Source: a virus. Taken from it: 23,871 nucleotides of DNA. The DNA lies in the IMG/VR virus record IMGVR_UViG_3300025110_000127, positions 1-23,871 of that record, one strand, 5' to 3'. The position numbers were made by a program, and so were the translations under genes. This document shows, piece by piece, positions 6,909 to 14,251 of the stretch. How positions within the stretch are numbered: position 1 is the stretch's first letter; each line of letters begins with the position of its first letter. Below the pieces are notes generated by a model. It worked only from the letters and a program-made list of their open reading frames with translations. It ran no database searches and was not told where the DNA came from.

Positions 6909-7101
6909 CAAAGAAGCTGGCTTTAGTTTTAATCTCAACGAAGGTATAGCTGTCATGCCAGAGACAGTAGTAGAAGAATTCGAGAAGGCTAATGGACATG
7001 CTCCTACATGGGAAGACGCTGAAGATTACTTAGAAAATATTCAAGAAAACGTGTCGATGGAATTAGATATGGATGCTATCGTCCTTGAACCTGGAGAGTA
7101 A
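6754..7101 (+). CDS. NblA-like phycobilisome degradation protein with C-terminal extension
   Basis: I choose ATG 6754 because GGAGG at 6744-6748 is 5 bp upstream; ATG 6751 is too close. The product has 115 residues. Residues 7-47 match the two-helix NblA pattern (LTQEQNFFLHR, then SYSRDELIEALL): Leu-Ser/Thr-x-Glu-Gln start, central Ser-Arg-Asp. NblA is a proteolysis adaptor that hands phycobiliproteins to Clp protease. NblA is normally about 60 residues; here about 65 acidic residues follow, which is unusual. Assignment rests on pattern only. An unrelated helical phage protein remains possible. Confidence 0.5.
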   Translation: MTLNADLTQEQNFFLHRIALEAQSYSRDELIEALLDCWEAKFRQKQTFVVSSKEAGFSFNLNEGIAVMPETVVEEFEKANGHAPTWEDAEDYLENIQENVSMELDMDAIVLEPGE

Positions 7102-7135
7102 TGTAGATACACTATTAAAAAATCGGATTAATTTA

Positions 7136-7588
7136 ATGGAAGGTATCATTGCAGCGGTCATAACTACAACTGTTGGAATACTATGTGGGCAAACAGTTAT
7201 AGGTCAAGTTAAAACAAAACTTGGTAAAAACAAAATCAATTCAAGTTGGCAATCTAAGATAGAACGACGCATCGAAAATATTGAACGCACCACGGATGGA
7301 CTAGTAGGAGAGTTACCCAAACTGATAGGAAGACAAGAAGTAGCAGATGCTTTAAATAAAGTCCCTCCCATCGTTATGCAAGCAGTACAACAAGAAATGG
7401 GTCAAACTCGAACCGTACCTAATCAAAGAAATGCACCTCCTCAGTTAACTGCAGACCAGCTACGATCATTACAGGCTCACGAGCAAAGTATGAAAGCAAT
7501 GCAAGATGCGGCTGCCTTGCTAGATAAATTTGAGAATCAACAGCCTATTGACTATCAACGTCCGTTCCCAACAGGAGAGCAATCATGA
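7136..7588 (+). CDS. Membrane-anchored coiled-coil protein
   Basis: Starting at ATG 7136 the product has 150 residues: an immediate hydrophobic helix (IIAAVITTTVGILCGQTVI, residues 4-22), a charged coiled coil (KIERRIENIERTTDG) and a Gln-rich helical tail (QLRSLQAHEQSMKAMQ). An upstream ATG at 7073 is in frame but overlaps the NblA-like gene and would bury the membrane helix. Its TGA overlaps the next ATG (ATGA). Function unknown; it is at the start of a coupled three-gene run. Confidence 0.65.
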   Translation: MEGIIAAVITTTVGILCGQTVIGQVKTKLGKNKINSSWQSKIERRIENIERTTDGLVGELPKLIGRQEVADALNKVPPIVMQAVQQEMGQTRTVPNQRNAPPQLTADQLRSLQAHEQSMKAMQDAAALLDKFENQQPIDYQRPFPTGEQS

Positions 7589-7788
7589 ACGACATGAGCA
7601 TGAGGTTGACTGAACCAGTAGAAGAAGCTTTGAACGAAGCTCAACGAGACTTGCGTGAAGCATTAGCTTTTGCTGCTAGATCTGAGAAGCCTTATATCAG
7701 CAAGCATATTGCTGATATCTTGCTAAAGATTGATACTTTGTTAGATATTTCTAAAGTAATCAAGCAAGTAGAAGAATCATCTTCGTGA
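7585..7788 (+). CDS. Small helical hypothetical protein
   Basis: Codes for 67 residues, almost entirely predicted helix, acidic/basic mixed (VEEALNEAQRDLREALAF), with no Cys and no membrane segment. ATGA and GTGA overlaps couple it to both neighbours. No family recognised; it may bind the coiled-coil protein encoded upstream. Confidence 0.6.
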   Translation: MNDMSMRLTEPVEEALNEAQRDLREALAFAARSEKPYISKHIADILLKIDTLLDISKVIKQVEESSS

Positions 7789-8321
7789 AGAAAATACCTT
7801 TTAGTGATTGCATTTGTCATACACAGGTTGCAAGTCATAGCGAAATTAAAGATAACATTTTAATTGAGATAGATAAAGCTGATACTTATAAACCTAAAGT
7901 CACAGATGGATTATCTTTCTCTAAGATTGACTGGGCTGCGGCTACCTCTCCTGACAGGCCATGGGTTCAAATTTTCTTGCCTGTATTTAACGAGTTAATA
8001 GGAAACATAACGAAAGAGTTAGGATATTCAGGATATGAAATTATGGGCATATGGTTTCAGCAATACTCAGAAGGTGATAGCCATTGTTGGCATACCCATG
8101 ACGGCCATTTCACAGGGGTATATTATTTGGAATATCCACAAGGTTGCGGCAAAACACGTATACGATCTCCCTACGACTGTAAAGAAATAGAGGTAGAAGC
8201 AGAAGAAGGTGATTTAATTGTATTTCCTTCTCATTGGATTCATCAAGGTACGACTAATTTAACAAATAGAAAAACAATAATATCATACAATTTCGAGATA
8301 CGTTGTCCTAGTAGGCTTTAG
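7785..8321 (+). CDS. 2-oxoglutarate/Fe(II)-dependent oxygenase
   Basis: Codes for 178 residues from a GTG start overlapping the previous stop. The double-stranded beta-helix signature is visible: WHTHDGHFTGVYYL (His 103 and 105), EEGDLIVFPSHWIH with the distal His 153, and NRKTIISYNF with the 2-oxoglutarate-binding Arg 162. Such enzymes hydroxylate protein, nucleic acid or small-molecule substrates using O2 and 2-oxoglutarate; many cyanophages carry them and the substrate is usually unknown. The gene ends 3 bp from the convergent MazZ-like gene. Confidence 0.85.
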   Translation: MKKIPFSDCICHTQVASHSEIKDNILIEIDKADTYKPKVTDGLSFSKIDWAAATSPDRPWVQIFLPVFNELIGNITKELGYSGYEIMGIWFQQYSEGDSHCWHTHDGHFTGVYYLEYPQGCGKTRIRSPYDCKEIEVEAEEGDLIVFPSHWIHQGTTNLTNRKTIISYNFEIRCPSRL

Positions 8322-8324
8322 CTG

Positions 8325-8645
8325 TTATCTTCCATCTCCTTTTGTAAAGGTTTCTGAGTCGGGTCCTGTGAATCGATCATCGGTTCCCCATCCATTTCGT
8401 TGGTATTCCATAAGGAAGAGGAGGCAGCATCCTGCGTGGGCAAGATGAGAGTGTCCTGTTTCGGGGTCATTATCTTCTCCTCTCCACCAGGCAAAGAGGT
8501 GTCTACATAGCGCGGCAAAGTAACGCCCCCACTCAGTTCCCCTACACCAATTATTAGAGCTATACTTTCGAGCGCCGTAGCCGAGAACGTCAGCGATGTC
8601 TCCAACAGCTTGCCAAGGGACGAGATCAAAACGTGTTTTCTCCAT
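8325..8645 (-). CDS. MazZ-like dATP/dGTP pyrophosphohydrolase (all-alpha MazG superfamily)
   Basis: Codes for 106 residues, the usual length of this phage family. Diagnostic blocks are RFDLVPWQA (5-13), LGYGARKYSSNNW (21-33), CRHLFAWWRGEDNDPETG (47-64) and HLAHAGCCLLFLMEY (67-81), with the acidic and His residues that bind Mg2+ and nucleotide in all-alpha NTP pyrophosphatases. Relatives hydrolyse dGTP or dATP to the monophosphate; in Z-genome phages MazZ supplies dGMP for 2-aminoadenine synthesis. No PurZ or DatZ is visible in this window, so a general dNTP-pool role is as likely. Confidence 0.75.
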   Translation of the reverse strand: MEKTRFDLVPWQAVGDIADVLGYGARKYSSNNWCRGTEWGRYFAALCRHLFAWWRGEDNDPETGHSHLAHAGCCLLFLMEYQRNGWGTDDRFTGPDSETFTKGDGR

Positions 8646-8696
8646 CTATACTTTCATTTTGCCTAGGATAGAAAAGGAAGCAAGTTCTAACAAGTC

Positions 8697-8987
8697 TTGA
8701 AAGGAAATCCAAGTGCGCCTTATAGATATAGAGACACTAAACCTTTAGTGCGTAAATATTTAGCACAAACTCGCAAGCTTGCTAAAGATGCTCAGTCTTA
8801 TGGCGGCAGTACAGGAGGAAGAAAAAGTTTAGATTCCCAAGGCAGAGGAATGGTTACCCTCAGTGCCAGATCCGCTGAAGCTGCCGAAAGAGGTAAAGTA
8901 TTTGCGGAGTCAGGCAGAGGTGCCTTGGGTGCAAGACAATCTATATGGGAAGTAAAGAAAGATCTTTACCCTGACTTAGGTACTTGA
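8697..8987 (+). CDS. Hypothetical small protein
   Basis: Codes for 96 residues from TTG at 8697; AGG-type purines are weak upstream. The sequence is basic at the N-terminus (YRYRDTKPLVRKYLAQTRK) and Gly/Ser/Ala-rich in the middle (YGGSTGGRKS), with no Cys and no membrane segment. It is divergent from the MazZ-like gene and overlaps the convergent gene 8966-9421 by 22 bp. No family recognised. Confidence 0.5.
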   Translation: MKGNPSAPYRYRDTKPLVRKYLAQTRKLAKDAQSYGGSTGGRKSLDSQGRGMVTLSARSAEAAERGKVFAESGRGALGARQSIWEVKKDLYPDLGT

Positions 8988-9421
8988 GATATAGCAGAAG
9001 CTTCTACTAATTTATTAGTTAAAGCTTTTAAAGATAATCGACTATTTCTTTTCGTTGAGTTGTAATGCAATAAATCTTGCGCTGTGAAATCTTCAATCAT
9101 AAAACGACAAGTCTTACCAGAGTTCCAATTCTCATCAGTATCACTTGGATCCCACCATAAGACAAATTCATACGGCGACTCTGTAGTAGCTTTATAGTTT
9201 GGTAAAGATTGATGAAGTTTATGAACTCTGCCAGCTAGTTCGATAATATTGTTGTAAATATCTTCAGAGAGTAATGCATGTTGTGCAATGTCGTCAGGGA
9301 GGGCGTCCTTCCATGTGATCCACGAGTCGTAAATGATTGCTCTAATCGTCAAAAATTTTTGCCCTGTTGGATTGACGAAAGTCGTAGGGGAATTTTCGAA
9401 GAGGGGATCAACTATAGACAT
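8966..9421 (-). CDS. Hypothetical protein downstream of the Dam-like gene
   Basis: Codes for 151 residues; its ATG directly abuts the stop of the Dam-like gene upstream, so it is in the same - strand operon. A Trp-rich block (YEFVLWWDPSDTDENW, residues 85-100) and a helical, basic C-terminus are seen. There is no known domain I recognise. Last gene of the operon on this strand before the convergent small gene. Confidence 0.65.
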   Translation of the reverse strand: MSIVDPLFENSPTTFVNPTGQKFLTIRAIIYDSWITWKDALPDDIAQHALLSEDIYNNIIELAGRVHKLHQSLPNYKATTESPYEFVLWWDPSDTDENWNSGKTCRFMIEDFTAQDLLHYNSTKRNSRLSLKALTNKLVEASAISQVPKSG

Positions 9422-10057
9422 TCAGGCACGATAGTTATATGGTTTTTTCATTGTCACTTTGTAGGATTTCTCCCAGTCTTTACTACCACTGTATTCGTTA
9501 AATATAATTCTGCCCAAAGGATTAAAGGCGGTATGAAATCGAGAGACCATGGCATCGAACTGTTGATGATCTTCTGGAGGTGGCAGATAGATAATGGCCG
9601 ACCAATTTGATGGTGCAACTCCTCTGAAAACTTCTAGTTCGTCGTCCCACCATGTCGGTCTTAAACGTCGAAACGGTATACACATGGGAAAGTCCCATAC
9701 CCAAGGTGCTCTGATAATGGATTCGTTATGAGCCAACCATAATATTGCATGTTCTATATTTCCTTTTTGATATTCATTAAGAGTCTTATTAATTAAACGT
9801 CTAGTTAAAGCCGCACCAGCAGGAGCTCCTACGAATACACGTTTGCGAGAAGGCTCATCCCATTCAGTATTAATAATATCTTCTAGAGACAAATCATCTC
9901 TATCGTAATAACGAGCTGCTTGTACTAAGCGATTAATATCTTTAGTCGAATAAGGGTCAAGATCAATAGATCCTAAGACAGATCTGGCTGCTTTAACTAC
10001 ATCGATGGGAGGAGCTAGGTTGCACTTGTCCGGTCTTTCTGTAGCTAATTCACCCAT
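9422..10057 (-). CDS. Dam-like (phage N6-adenine methyltransferase family) protein without the NPPY motif
   Basis: Codes for 211 residues. The arrangement fits the phage Dam-like family: APP near the start, an SAM-site-like GSIDLDPYS (29-37), a short Asp-rich loop (YYDRDDLSL), the strand RVFV, and later AILWLAHNES and PFRRLRPTWW. In active members the strand ends in Asn-Pro-Pro-Tyr; here the residues are GAPAG (77-81), so the catalytic Asn/Asp and aromatic are absent. I infer either a non-catalytic SAM- or DNA-binding protein or a changed activity. Coupled to neighbours by near-abutting stops and starts. Confidence 0.6.
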   Translation of the reverse strand: MGELATERPDKCNLAPPIDVVKAARSVLGSIDLDPYSTKDINRLVQAARYYDRDDLSLEDIINTEWDEPSRKRVFVGAPAGAALTRRLINKTLNEYQKGNIEHAILWLAHNESIIRAPWVWDFPMCIPFRRLRPTWWDDELEVFRGVAPSNWSAIIYLPPPEDHQQFDAMVSRFHTAFNPLGRIIFNEYSGSKDWEKSYKVTMKKPYNYRA

Positions 10058-10504
10058 TTATAAATCGTCCATCATTTCTTGAATTTTCTTAGCTGGCATG
10101 TCTCTCATTATTCGACTTACTGACCCTCCTGAATTATCCAGAAATAAAATAACAATGTGTTGGTTAGCGTTAGAATCTCTGATTGTTTTTAAAGCATCTT
10201 TAATAAACTCTTCTACAACAGTATCTTTAGAATTCATAGCGTCTACTAAGTCTTTTTCTAACGAATCAACTGTGACGTAATTATTTATATTATCCTCTTT
10301 AGGATTTTTCAAATTAACAATCAAAGCACCTTCACCCATAAGGGAATAAAGCTTATCATATTTAGCTATTAAGTCAGAAATAATTGCCTCGCAAATTCTG
10401 ACATTTAATTCTTTAGATGCTTTTTTATTGGAAGAAGCAACTGTTTTGTCTATTAATTCTGGAAAGAATTTAACTAATAATTCAAGAGGCTTGGGTCTTG
10501 CCAT
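10058..10504 (-). CDS. Hypothetical helical protein
   Basis: From ATG 10504 (MARPKP; a TTG six bases earlier is the alternative) the product has 148 residues. It is Lys/Asp/Asn-rich with helices (KKASKELNVRICEAIISDLI), a hydrophobic strand HIVILFLDNSGG near 118-129 and a helical end (KKIQEMMDDL). The strand followed by Asp-Asn-Ser-Gly recalls a nucleotide- or metal-binding loop but no family is recognised. It overlaps the end of the upstream gene by 23 bp and stops 1 bp before the next ATG. Confidence 0.6.
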   Translation of the reverse strand: MARPKPLELLVKFFPELIDKTVASSNKKASKELNVRICEAIISDLIAKYDKLYSLMGEGALIVNLKNPKEDNINNYVTVDSLEKDLVDAMNSKDTVVEEFIKDALKTIRDSNANQHIVILFLDNSGGSVSRIMRDMPAKKIQEMMDDL

Positions 10505-10667
10505 GTGCAATAGTGCTGCGTTGATAGTCTACAAGTAAAAGATCTGTTGCTTCCTCTATTCGACGCGCTACGGGTAGATATTGTTGAAACTTAGGGTCTC
10601 GAGATATTTGATCTACAAGATCACTGCATCCATCATGGATTAATGCAAGTTCGTAAATTGAATTCAT
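10482..10667 (-). CDS. Small hypothetical protein after the thyX-like gene
   Basis: Codes for 61 residues, starting next to the stop of the ThyX-like gene (TTTAAATG). The sequence is helical (RRIEEATDLLLVDYQRST) with a single Cys and no membrane segment. Position suggests cotranscription with the nucleotide genes. Function unknown. Confidence 0.55.
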   Translation of the reverse strand: MNSIYELALIHDGCSDLVDQISRDPKFQQYLPVARRIEEATDLLLVDYQRSTIAHGKTQAS

Positions 10668-11423
10668 TTAAACTCTTAAATCTAATTTTGATCTGTGTTG
10701 TGTAGACCACCAAGTATATACTTGAGGTATCCAAGAATTAATGTGATCAGCAATCTTAGATACTAAGTCTTGCATTTCGTAAGACTTGTGAGGCCTTGAA
10801 TGACTGTCTAATAATTGAAGCCATGAACGCAGACTACCTGAAGCTACTGATTTTTGCAATGTATTAGTTGTGAGCCATTGACTTGTATGATGGCTCCCCA
10901 CCCCTATCTCTTTTCTTGATTTAATATCAAACGCAGTTGACAATCCAAAAGCTAATTGCTCTTGCCTGTCTTCTTCAGTCCAAGGATGTCTATGCCCTGT
11001 GTGATCAGGGTAATTCCCTGGAGGTCTTGCTGAGAATAAATCTTCTAAGTCAGTTGACTTCTCTGTAATAGCTAATTGAGTTCCTTCAGCAACTTCTCCT
11101 AAAGATTGATTCGTAAAAGTAATCAATTTAGTTTCAGCAGCAAGTTCATATAAGGTTGCAATATCTGCATGAATCTCGAAAGATATAACAGGATGTTCTA
11201 AGGGCGAGTAAGCACTCCAAGATGGAATCCTATTACTAGATTGCAAATAATGTTCTGCTATATAGTGACCACAAGAATCTTCCGAATATTGAGTAGGCTC
11301 ACCTTCTTGTTCTTCTGGCAGGGAACCTCCAAAGCGAGCATTGTATAAAGCTGCGTAAATTAAACGCTGCGGCATCTCTGTAGCTGACAGCTTCTTGACA
11401 GCACAGTTTTTGGAAAACTCCAC
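10668..11423 (-). CDS. ThyX-fold protein lacking the RHR signature
   Basis: Codes for 251 residues from GTG. Two ThyX landmarks are clear: SPLEHPVISFEIHA (73-86), the substrate/FAD-domain strand, and WLTTN...SLRSWLQLL...HKSYEMQDL (183-220), the C-terminal dUMP-binding helix region. Yet where active flavin-dependent thymidylate synthases have RHRxxSxNxxSxR, this protein has AETKLITFTNQSLGE (96-110), and the Arg of LRxDxHAQ is replaced in LDSHSRPHKS. So key FAD/dUMP contacts are missing. It may be inactive, regulatory, or have a new substrate. Neighbour genes include dCMP deaminase further upstream. Confidence 0.6.
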   Translation of the reverse strand: MEFSKNCAVKKLSATEMPQRLIYAALYNARFGGSLPEEQEGEPTQYSEDSCGHYIAEHYLQSSNRIPSWSAYSPLEHPVISFEIHADIATLYELAAETKLITFTNQSLGEVAEGTQLAITEKSTDLEDLFSARPPGNYPDHTGHRHPWTEEDRQEQLAFGLSTAFDIKSRKEIGVGSHHTSQWLTTNTLQKSVASGSLRSWLQLLDSHSRPHKSYEMQDLVSKIADHINSWIPQVYTWWSTQHRSKLDLRV

Positions 11424-11450
11424 AAAGGTATTACGATTTCTTCGTAGAGG

Positions 11451-11468
11451 ATAGGAAGAAATTCCTAT
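11451..11468. repeat. Perfect 7-bp hairpin upstream of the thyX-like gene
   Basis: ATAGGAA (11451-11457) and TTCCTAT (11462-11468) flank a GAAA loop on the + strand (TTTC on the transcribed - strand). It lies 28 bp before the GTG start of the thyX-like gene, in the 95-bp gap after the DUF4214 gene. It may be an operator or a leader hairpin; no T-run follows, so it is not a terminator. Confidence 0.45.
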
Positions 11469-11518
11469 GGACGCAAGCCTTAGTAGGCCAATTTATTATT
11501 ACGTTTTATTAAGCTTAA

Positions 11519-12328
11519 TTAATCGTCTTTATCACCGTACATTTTGTCCCAATAATAATCAAACTGTTCCTTAGGATCTTGATATTCAGGTAATGAAATA
11601 TTGATACCAGTAACATTGCCTGAAGCGTCTCTGTTAAATAGACGATTCATTGCGACATTATTGGAGTAACCTATTTCTGCTGTACCTAGATCAGTAGTTC
11701 TTTTCCAATTAGGAAGGAATCGACCATAAAAATCATCGGTCATTCTGTTCCCAGCGCTAACGGCTGCGCTAATACCAGGAGACTTAGGATCTATTTTGTA
11801 CTCAGGAGCTGTATTAGGATTGAATTTTCCCCAATCTATATTTCTCCAATCTTCGTTAGGATCTTTTTTTTTTGGAGTGTCATCGACGTCATTATCGTCT
11901 TCGTCAATGATGATTGGTTTTCTACCATCAATGAGACCGTCGTCACCTGCTTGATATGTTTTATATTCGTCTGAACGTCTAATGTTGTCTAAGACTTGAT
12001 CTCTAGTTTGTACAGGTCTATCTGATCCATACGTTAAATCTTCCTTACCTGAACCTGCGCCACGAAGATCTCCCATCCAGTGCTCTCTACCTTCTGTACC
12101 TAAGTCTCTGCCGAGTTCTGTTTGGTACGTATCAGCAAGCCATTTCTCATCGCTACGTCGAATGTTAGATAAAACTTCGTTACGTGTAGCTCCTTTAGCT
12201 ATGTCGTCAGCCCAATACTTAAGGCCTTCAGCATCTGCTTCTCTGCCTAGCTCTGCCCTGTAGACATCTTTCAACCAATTTTGCGTTCTTTCTTTTGCTG
12301 TTGCGGCAGGAATTACAGGGTCTGACAT
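11519..12328 (-). CDS. DUF4214 repeat protein, probably virion-associated
   Basis: Codes for 269 residues. Two DUF4214 repeats are visible at about 12-67 and 63-140: WLKDVYRAELGREADAEGLKYW then RNEVLSNIRRSDE, and WLADTYQTELGRDLGTEG then RDQVLDNIRRSDE, the second with a ~20-residue insertion. DUF4214 resembles the fold of phycobilisome linker repeats and occurs in S-layer, secreted and phage proteins. An acidic linker (DEDDNDVDD) and a Tyr/Asp-rich C-terminal half follow. Structural role is inferred. Confidence 0.75.
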   Translation of the reverse strand: MSDPVIPAATAKERTQNWLKDVYRAELGREADAEGLKYWADDIAKGATRNEVLSNIRRSDEKWLADTYQTELGRDLGTEGREHWMGDLRGAGSGKEDLTYGSDRPVQTRDQVLDNIRRSDEYKTYQAGDDGLIDGRKPIIIDEDDNDVDDTPKKKDPNEDWRNIDWGKFNPNTAPEYKIDPKSPGISAAVSAGNRMTDDFYGRFLPNWKRTTDLGTAEIGYSNNVAMNRLFNRDASGNVTGINISLPEYQDPKEQFDYYWDKMYGDKDD

Positions 12329-12383
12329 TTTTTCTTGAACTTTATATAACTATATATTAACTACTATTTCATAGTGTCAATAA

Positions 12384-13262
12384 CTAAGTTCTCATCTTTC
12401 GGAGCAAGTCTTCATAGTTGGAAACTGCTCCACCTGGTGTGCCGTCTAAAAATCCATAGAATCTTGATTTACGTTCAGCCGGGACAGTTTGATTTAATGA
12501 GCTTTGATATTGACCCGAAGTTACGAATGGAATACTGCCTAGTTGTTCCATAGGGGTTAAGTCTATTCCTAATCTTCTTCCAGGATTGACGCCTATTTTC
12601 ATCCAGTCGTCCATGCGAATCGGCATTGGATCATCATCTTTAGATCCATAGCCACGTCCTCCAACTTTAGGCTCTGGTGTTCTCAGAGGATTAGCATTCT
12701 CCTCCCAATCTTTTCTTTGATCTAAAAGCTCCTTATCAGGGGTAATAACTACTGGGTCAGGTGTAACAGGGTTGACTACCACTTCTTCTTCTTTTTCTTT
12801 TTCTACTACTGCTGGAATACCTTGGTATCTATAGATATTCCAGTAATCGTCATCACCATCTTCTTCCATTCTTTCGAAACGGGCTTTACCCGAGGTTCTC
12901 AGGTCGATATCAAAATCATCCCAACCTCCGTCAGCTCTTAATAAAAGATCGTCTCCATCAAAAGCTAAATCGTTGTCCCTCATATAACGAGCATTTGGGT
13001 CTAACTTGATTCCGCCTGAGGTTCCCGCTTCTGCTAACGAAGCAGCCACAGCATCCCCGCTATAGGCGAACCTGCCCCAGTCATCTCCACGATCATTAAA
13101 TATGTTTTTATATTCGTCGTAGCTTAAGGACTTGTCGTCACCTGCCGAGCTTATTATTTGATCGTAAATATGTTTATTTCTAGCTTTTTCTTTTGCGTCC
13201 TTAGTTTGCCAACCTTGGGAACGATAATAAGCGTCTTGGTCTTTAGCAAATGATGCTGCCAT
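12384..13262 (-). CDS. Hypothetical acidic protein, possibly structural
   Basis: I choose ATG 13262 (MAASFAKDQD) with GAGA-type purines upstream; a TTG at 13286 would add eight residues. The product has 292 residues, is rich in Asp, Glu and Gly, and contains an unstructured Glu/Val/Pro stretch (EKEKEEEVVVNPVTPDPV). The C-terminal ~70 residues are Gly/Pro/Arg-rich (VGGRGYGSKDDD). No signature is recognised. Position next to the DUF4214 gene on the same strand suggests a virion protein pair. Confidence 0.6.
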   Translation of the reverse strand: MAASFAKDQDAYYRSQGWQTKDAKEKARNKHIYDQIISSAGDDKSLSYDEYKNIFNDRGDDWGRFAYSGDAVAASLAEAGTSGGIKLDPNARYMRDNDLAFDGDDLLLRADGGWDDFDIDLRTSGKARFERMEEDGDDDYWNIYRYQGIPAVVEKEKEEEVVVNPVTPDPVVITPDKELLDQRKDWEENANPLRTPEPKVGGRGYGSKDDDPMPIRMDDWMKIGVNPGRRLGIDLTPMEQLGSIPFVTSGQYQSSLNQTVPAERKSRFYGFLDGTPGGAVSNYEDLLRKMRT

Positions 13263-13305
13263 TACTTCATTCTCTGAGCAATTCAATACATCTATATTAG
13301 ATCAT

Positions 13306-13989
13306 TCATTCTTGCGTCTTGAAATTTAAAGCGTGAATACTCATCGGATCGACAGGACCGTTAGAAGCAAGCCTGAAGTCAATCCAAATTTTATTAGCTT
13401 TTTGAATCTTTTCGAATCGCTTAGGATCTTTATCGTATGTTGTCTCTAAAAATAATTGTGTCTCACCAAGTAATTTATTGGAATTAAACTCTAAATCTAT
13501 AGTTTGTAAGTGACGGTCTTGGAAATAATGTGGAACGCCTTTAACTCTTAAGTGCAAAGGGTTACAGCAATTATGGTCACCACAAATAGGTTTGATAGGT
13601 AGTCGACCAACGTCTCCCCAAGTAAACCAAACAGCACATCGTTGTGCCGAATATTGTCTACCTGATCCCCAGTGTCTTGGCATAGCAAAATAACTAGAGT
13701 TCGACCTTGAATGATACTTACCTCTCCAAGGCCAACATTCATTGGGTCCTCTTATCTCTACAAACGACCAAAATTCTAGGAATCTTCGTCTGTATTTCTT
13801 TTCGATGCGATGAACATCTAAAGATAAACGTCCTTCAGTTAAAGCACTAATACATCTAACGCAAGAATGACTGTCGTTATATCTCGGTACTCGACCATCT
13901 TTCGATCCAATGTTGTGATCTGAGTGAAAGCATACAGGTCCTCCTTCTATTTCAGAATGAAGTTTAGGAGGCAAAGCCCATTGAGCCAT
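13306..13989 (-). CDS. HNH_3-type endonuclease with N-terminal zinc-like motif
   Basis: Codes for 227 residues. The core is CWPWRG (85-90), then AQRCAVWFTWGD (115-126) and ICGDHNCCNPLHL (135-147), the pattern of HNH_3 homing-type nucleases (His-x-x-x-Cys-x-x-Pro-x-His-Leu). An N-terminal region carries C20, H22, H25, C43 and C46, like a small zinc-binding knuckle. The His of the usual AHR segment is replaced by Gln (AQR), so activity is uncertain. It is a free-standing gene in a small - strand operon; homing or DNA-repair-like nicking is inferred. Confidence 0.7.
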   Translation of the reverse strand: MAQWALPPKLHSEIEGGPVCFHSDHNIGSKDGRVPRYNDSHSCVRCISALTEGRLSLDVHRIEKKYRRRFLEFWSFVEIRGPNECWPWRGKYHSRSNSSYFAMPRHWGSGRQYSAQRCAVWFTWGDVGRLPIKPICGDHNCCNPLHLRVKGVPHYFQDRHLQTIDLEFNSNKLLGETQLFLETTYDKDPKRFEKIQKANKIWIDFRLASNGPVDPMSIHALNFKTQE

Positions 13990-13991
13990 AT

Positions 13992-14216
13992 TTAAATATT
14001 TAAAGGGAATCCTTTGGGCGGCTTGTATTCTCCACCCATGACAATTAATTGTTCCTCTTGTGGTTTTAAAGTTACTTGAACTTCAGGCCAAAGTTCTTTG
14101 CGAGTGCTTTGTTCTATGGCAACAGGAACGAGCTTATTATATGGACTGCTGACAATAAAGCCATCCCTGCCGTCGACATTATTTGTGACGCGTTGACCTA
14201 ATTTAAAGATTGACAT
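13992..14216 (-). CDS. Small SH3-like hypothetical protein
   Basis: Codes for 74 residues (MSIFKLGQRVTNN start). The pattern of short strands with FIVSS, VPVAIEQS and VQVTLKPQ suggests a small SH3/KOW-like beta barrel. It lies 2 bp upstream of the HNH gene and downstream of dCMP deaminase, probably one operon. Function unknown. Confidence 0.6.
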   Translation of the reverse strand: MSIFKLGQRVTNNVDGRDGFIVSSPYNKLVPVAIEQSTRKELWPEVQVTLKPQEEQLIVMGGEYKPPKGFPLNI

Positions 14217-14251
14217 CTCATTTTTATGGAATATTTAATTGTTACGATAGT

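Noticed and set aside
8318-8629. Reverse-strand 103-residue frame overlapping the MazZ-like gene
   Set aside because: It is a shadow frame; the MazZ-like frame carries all the family motifs.
8325-8645. Claim that this is a Z-genome phage
   Set aside because: Only a MazZ-like gene is seen; PurZ and DatZ are absent from the window, and MazZ relatives occur in ordinary phages.
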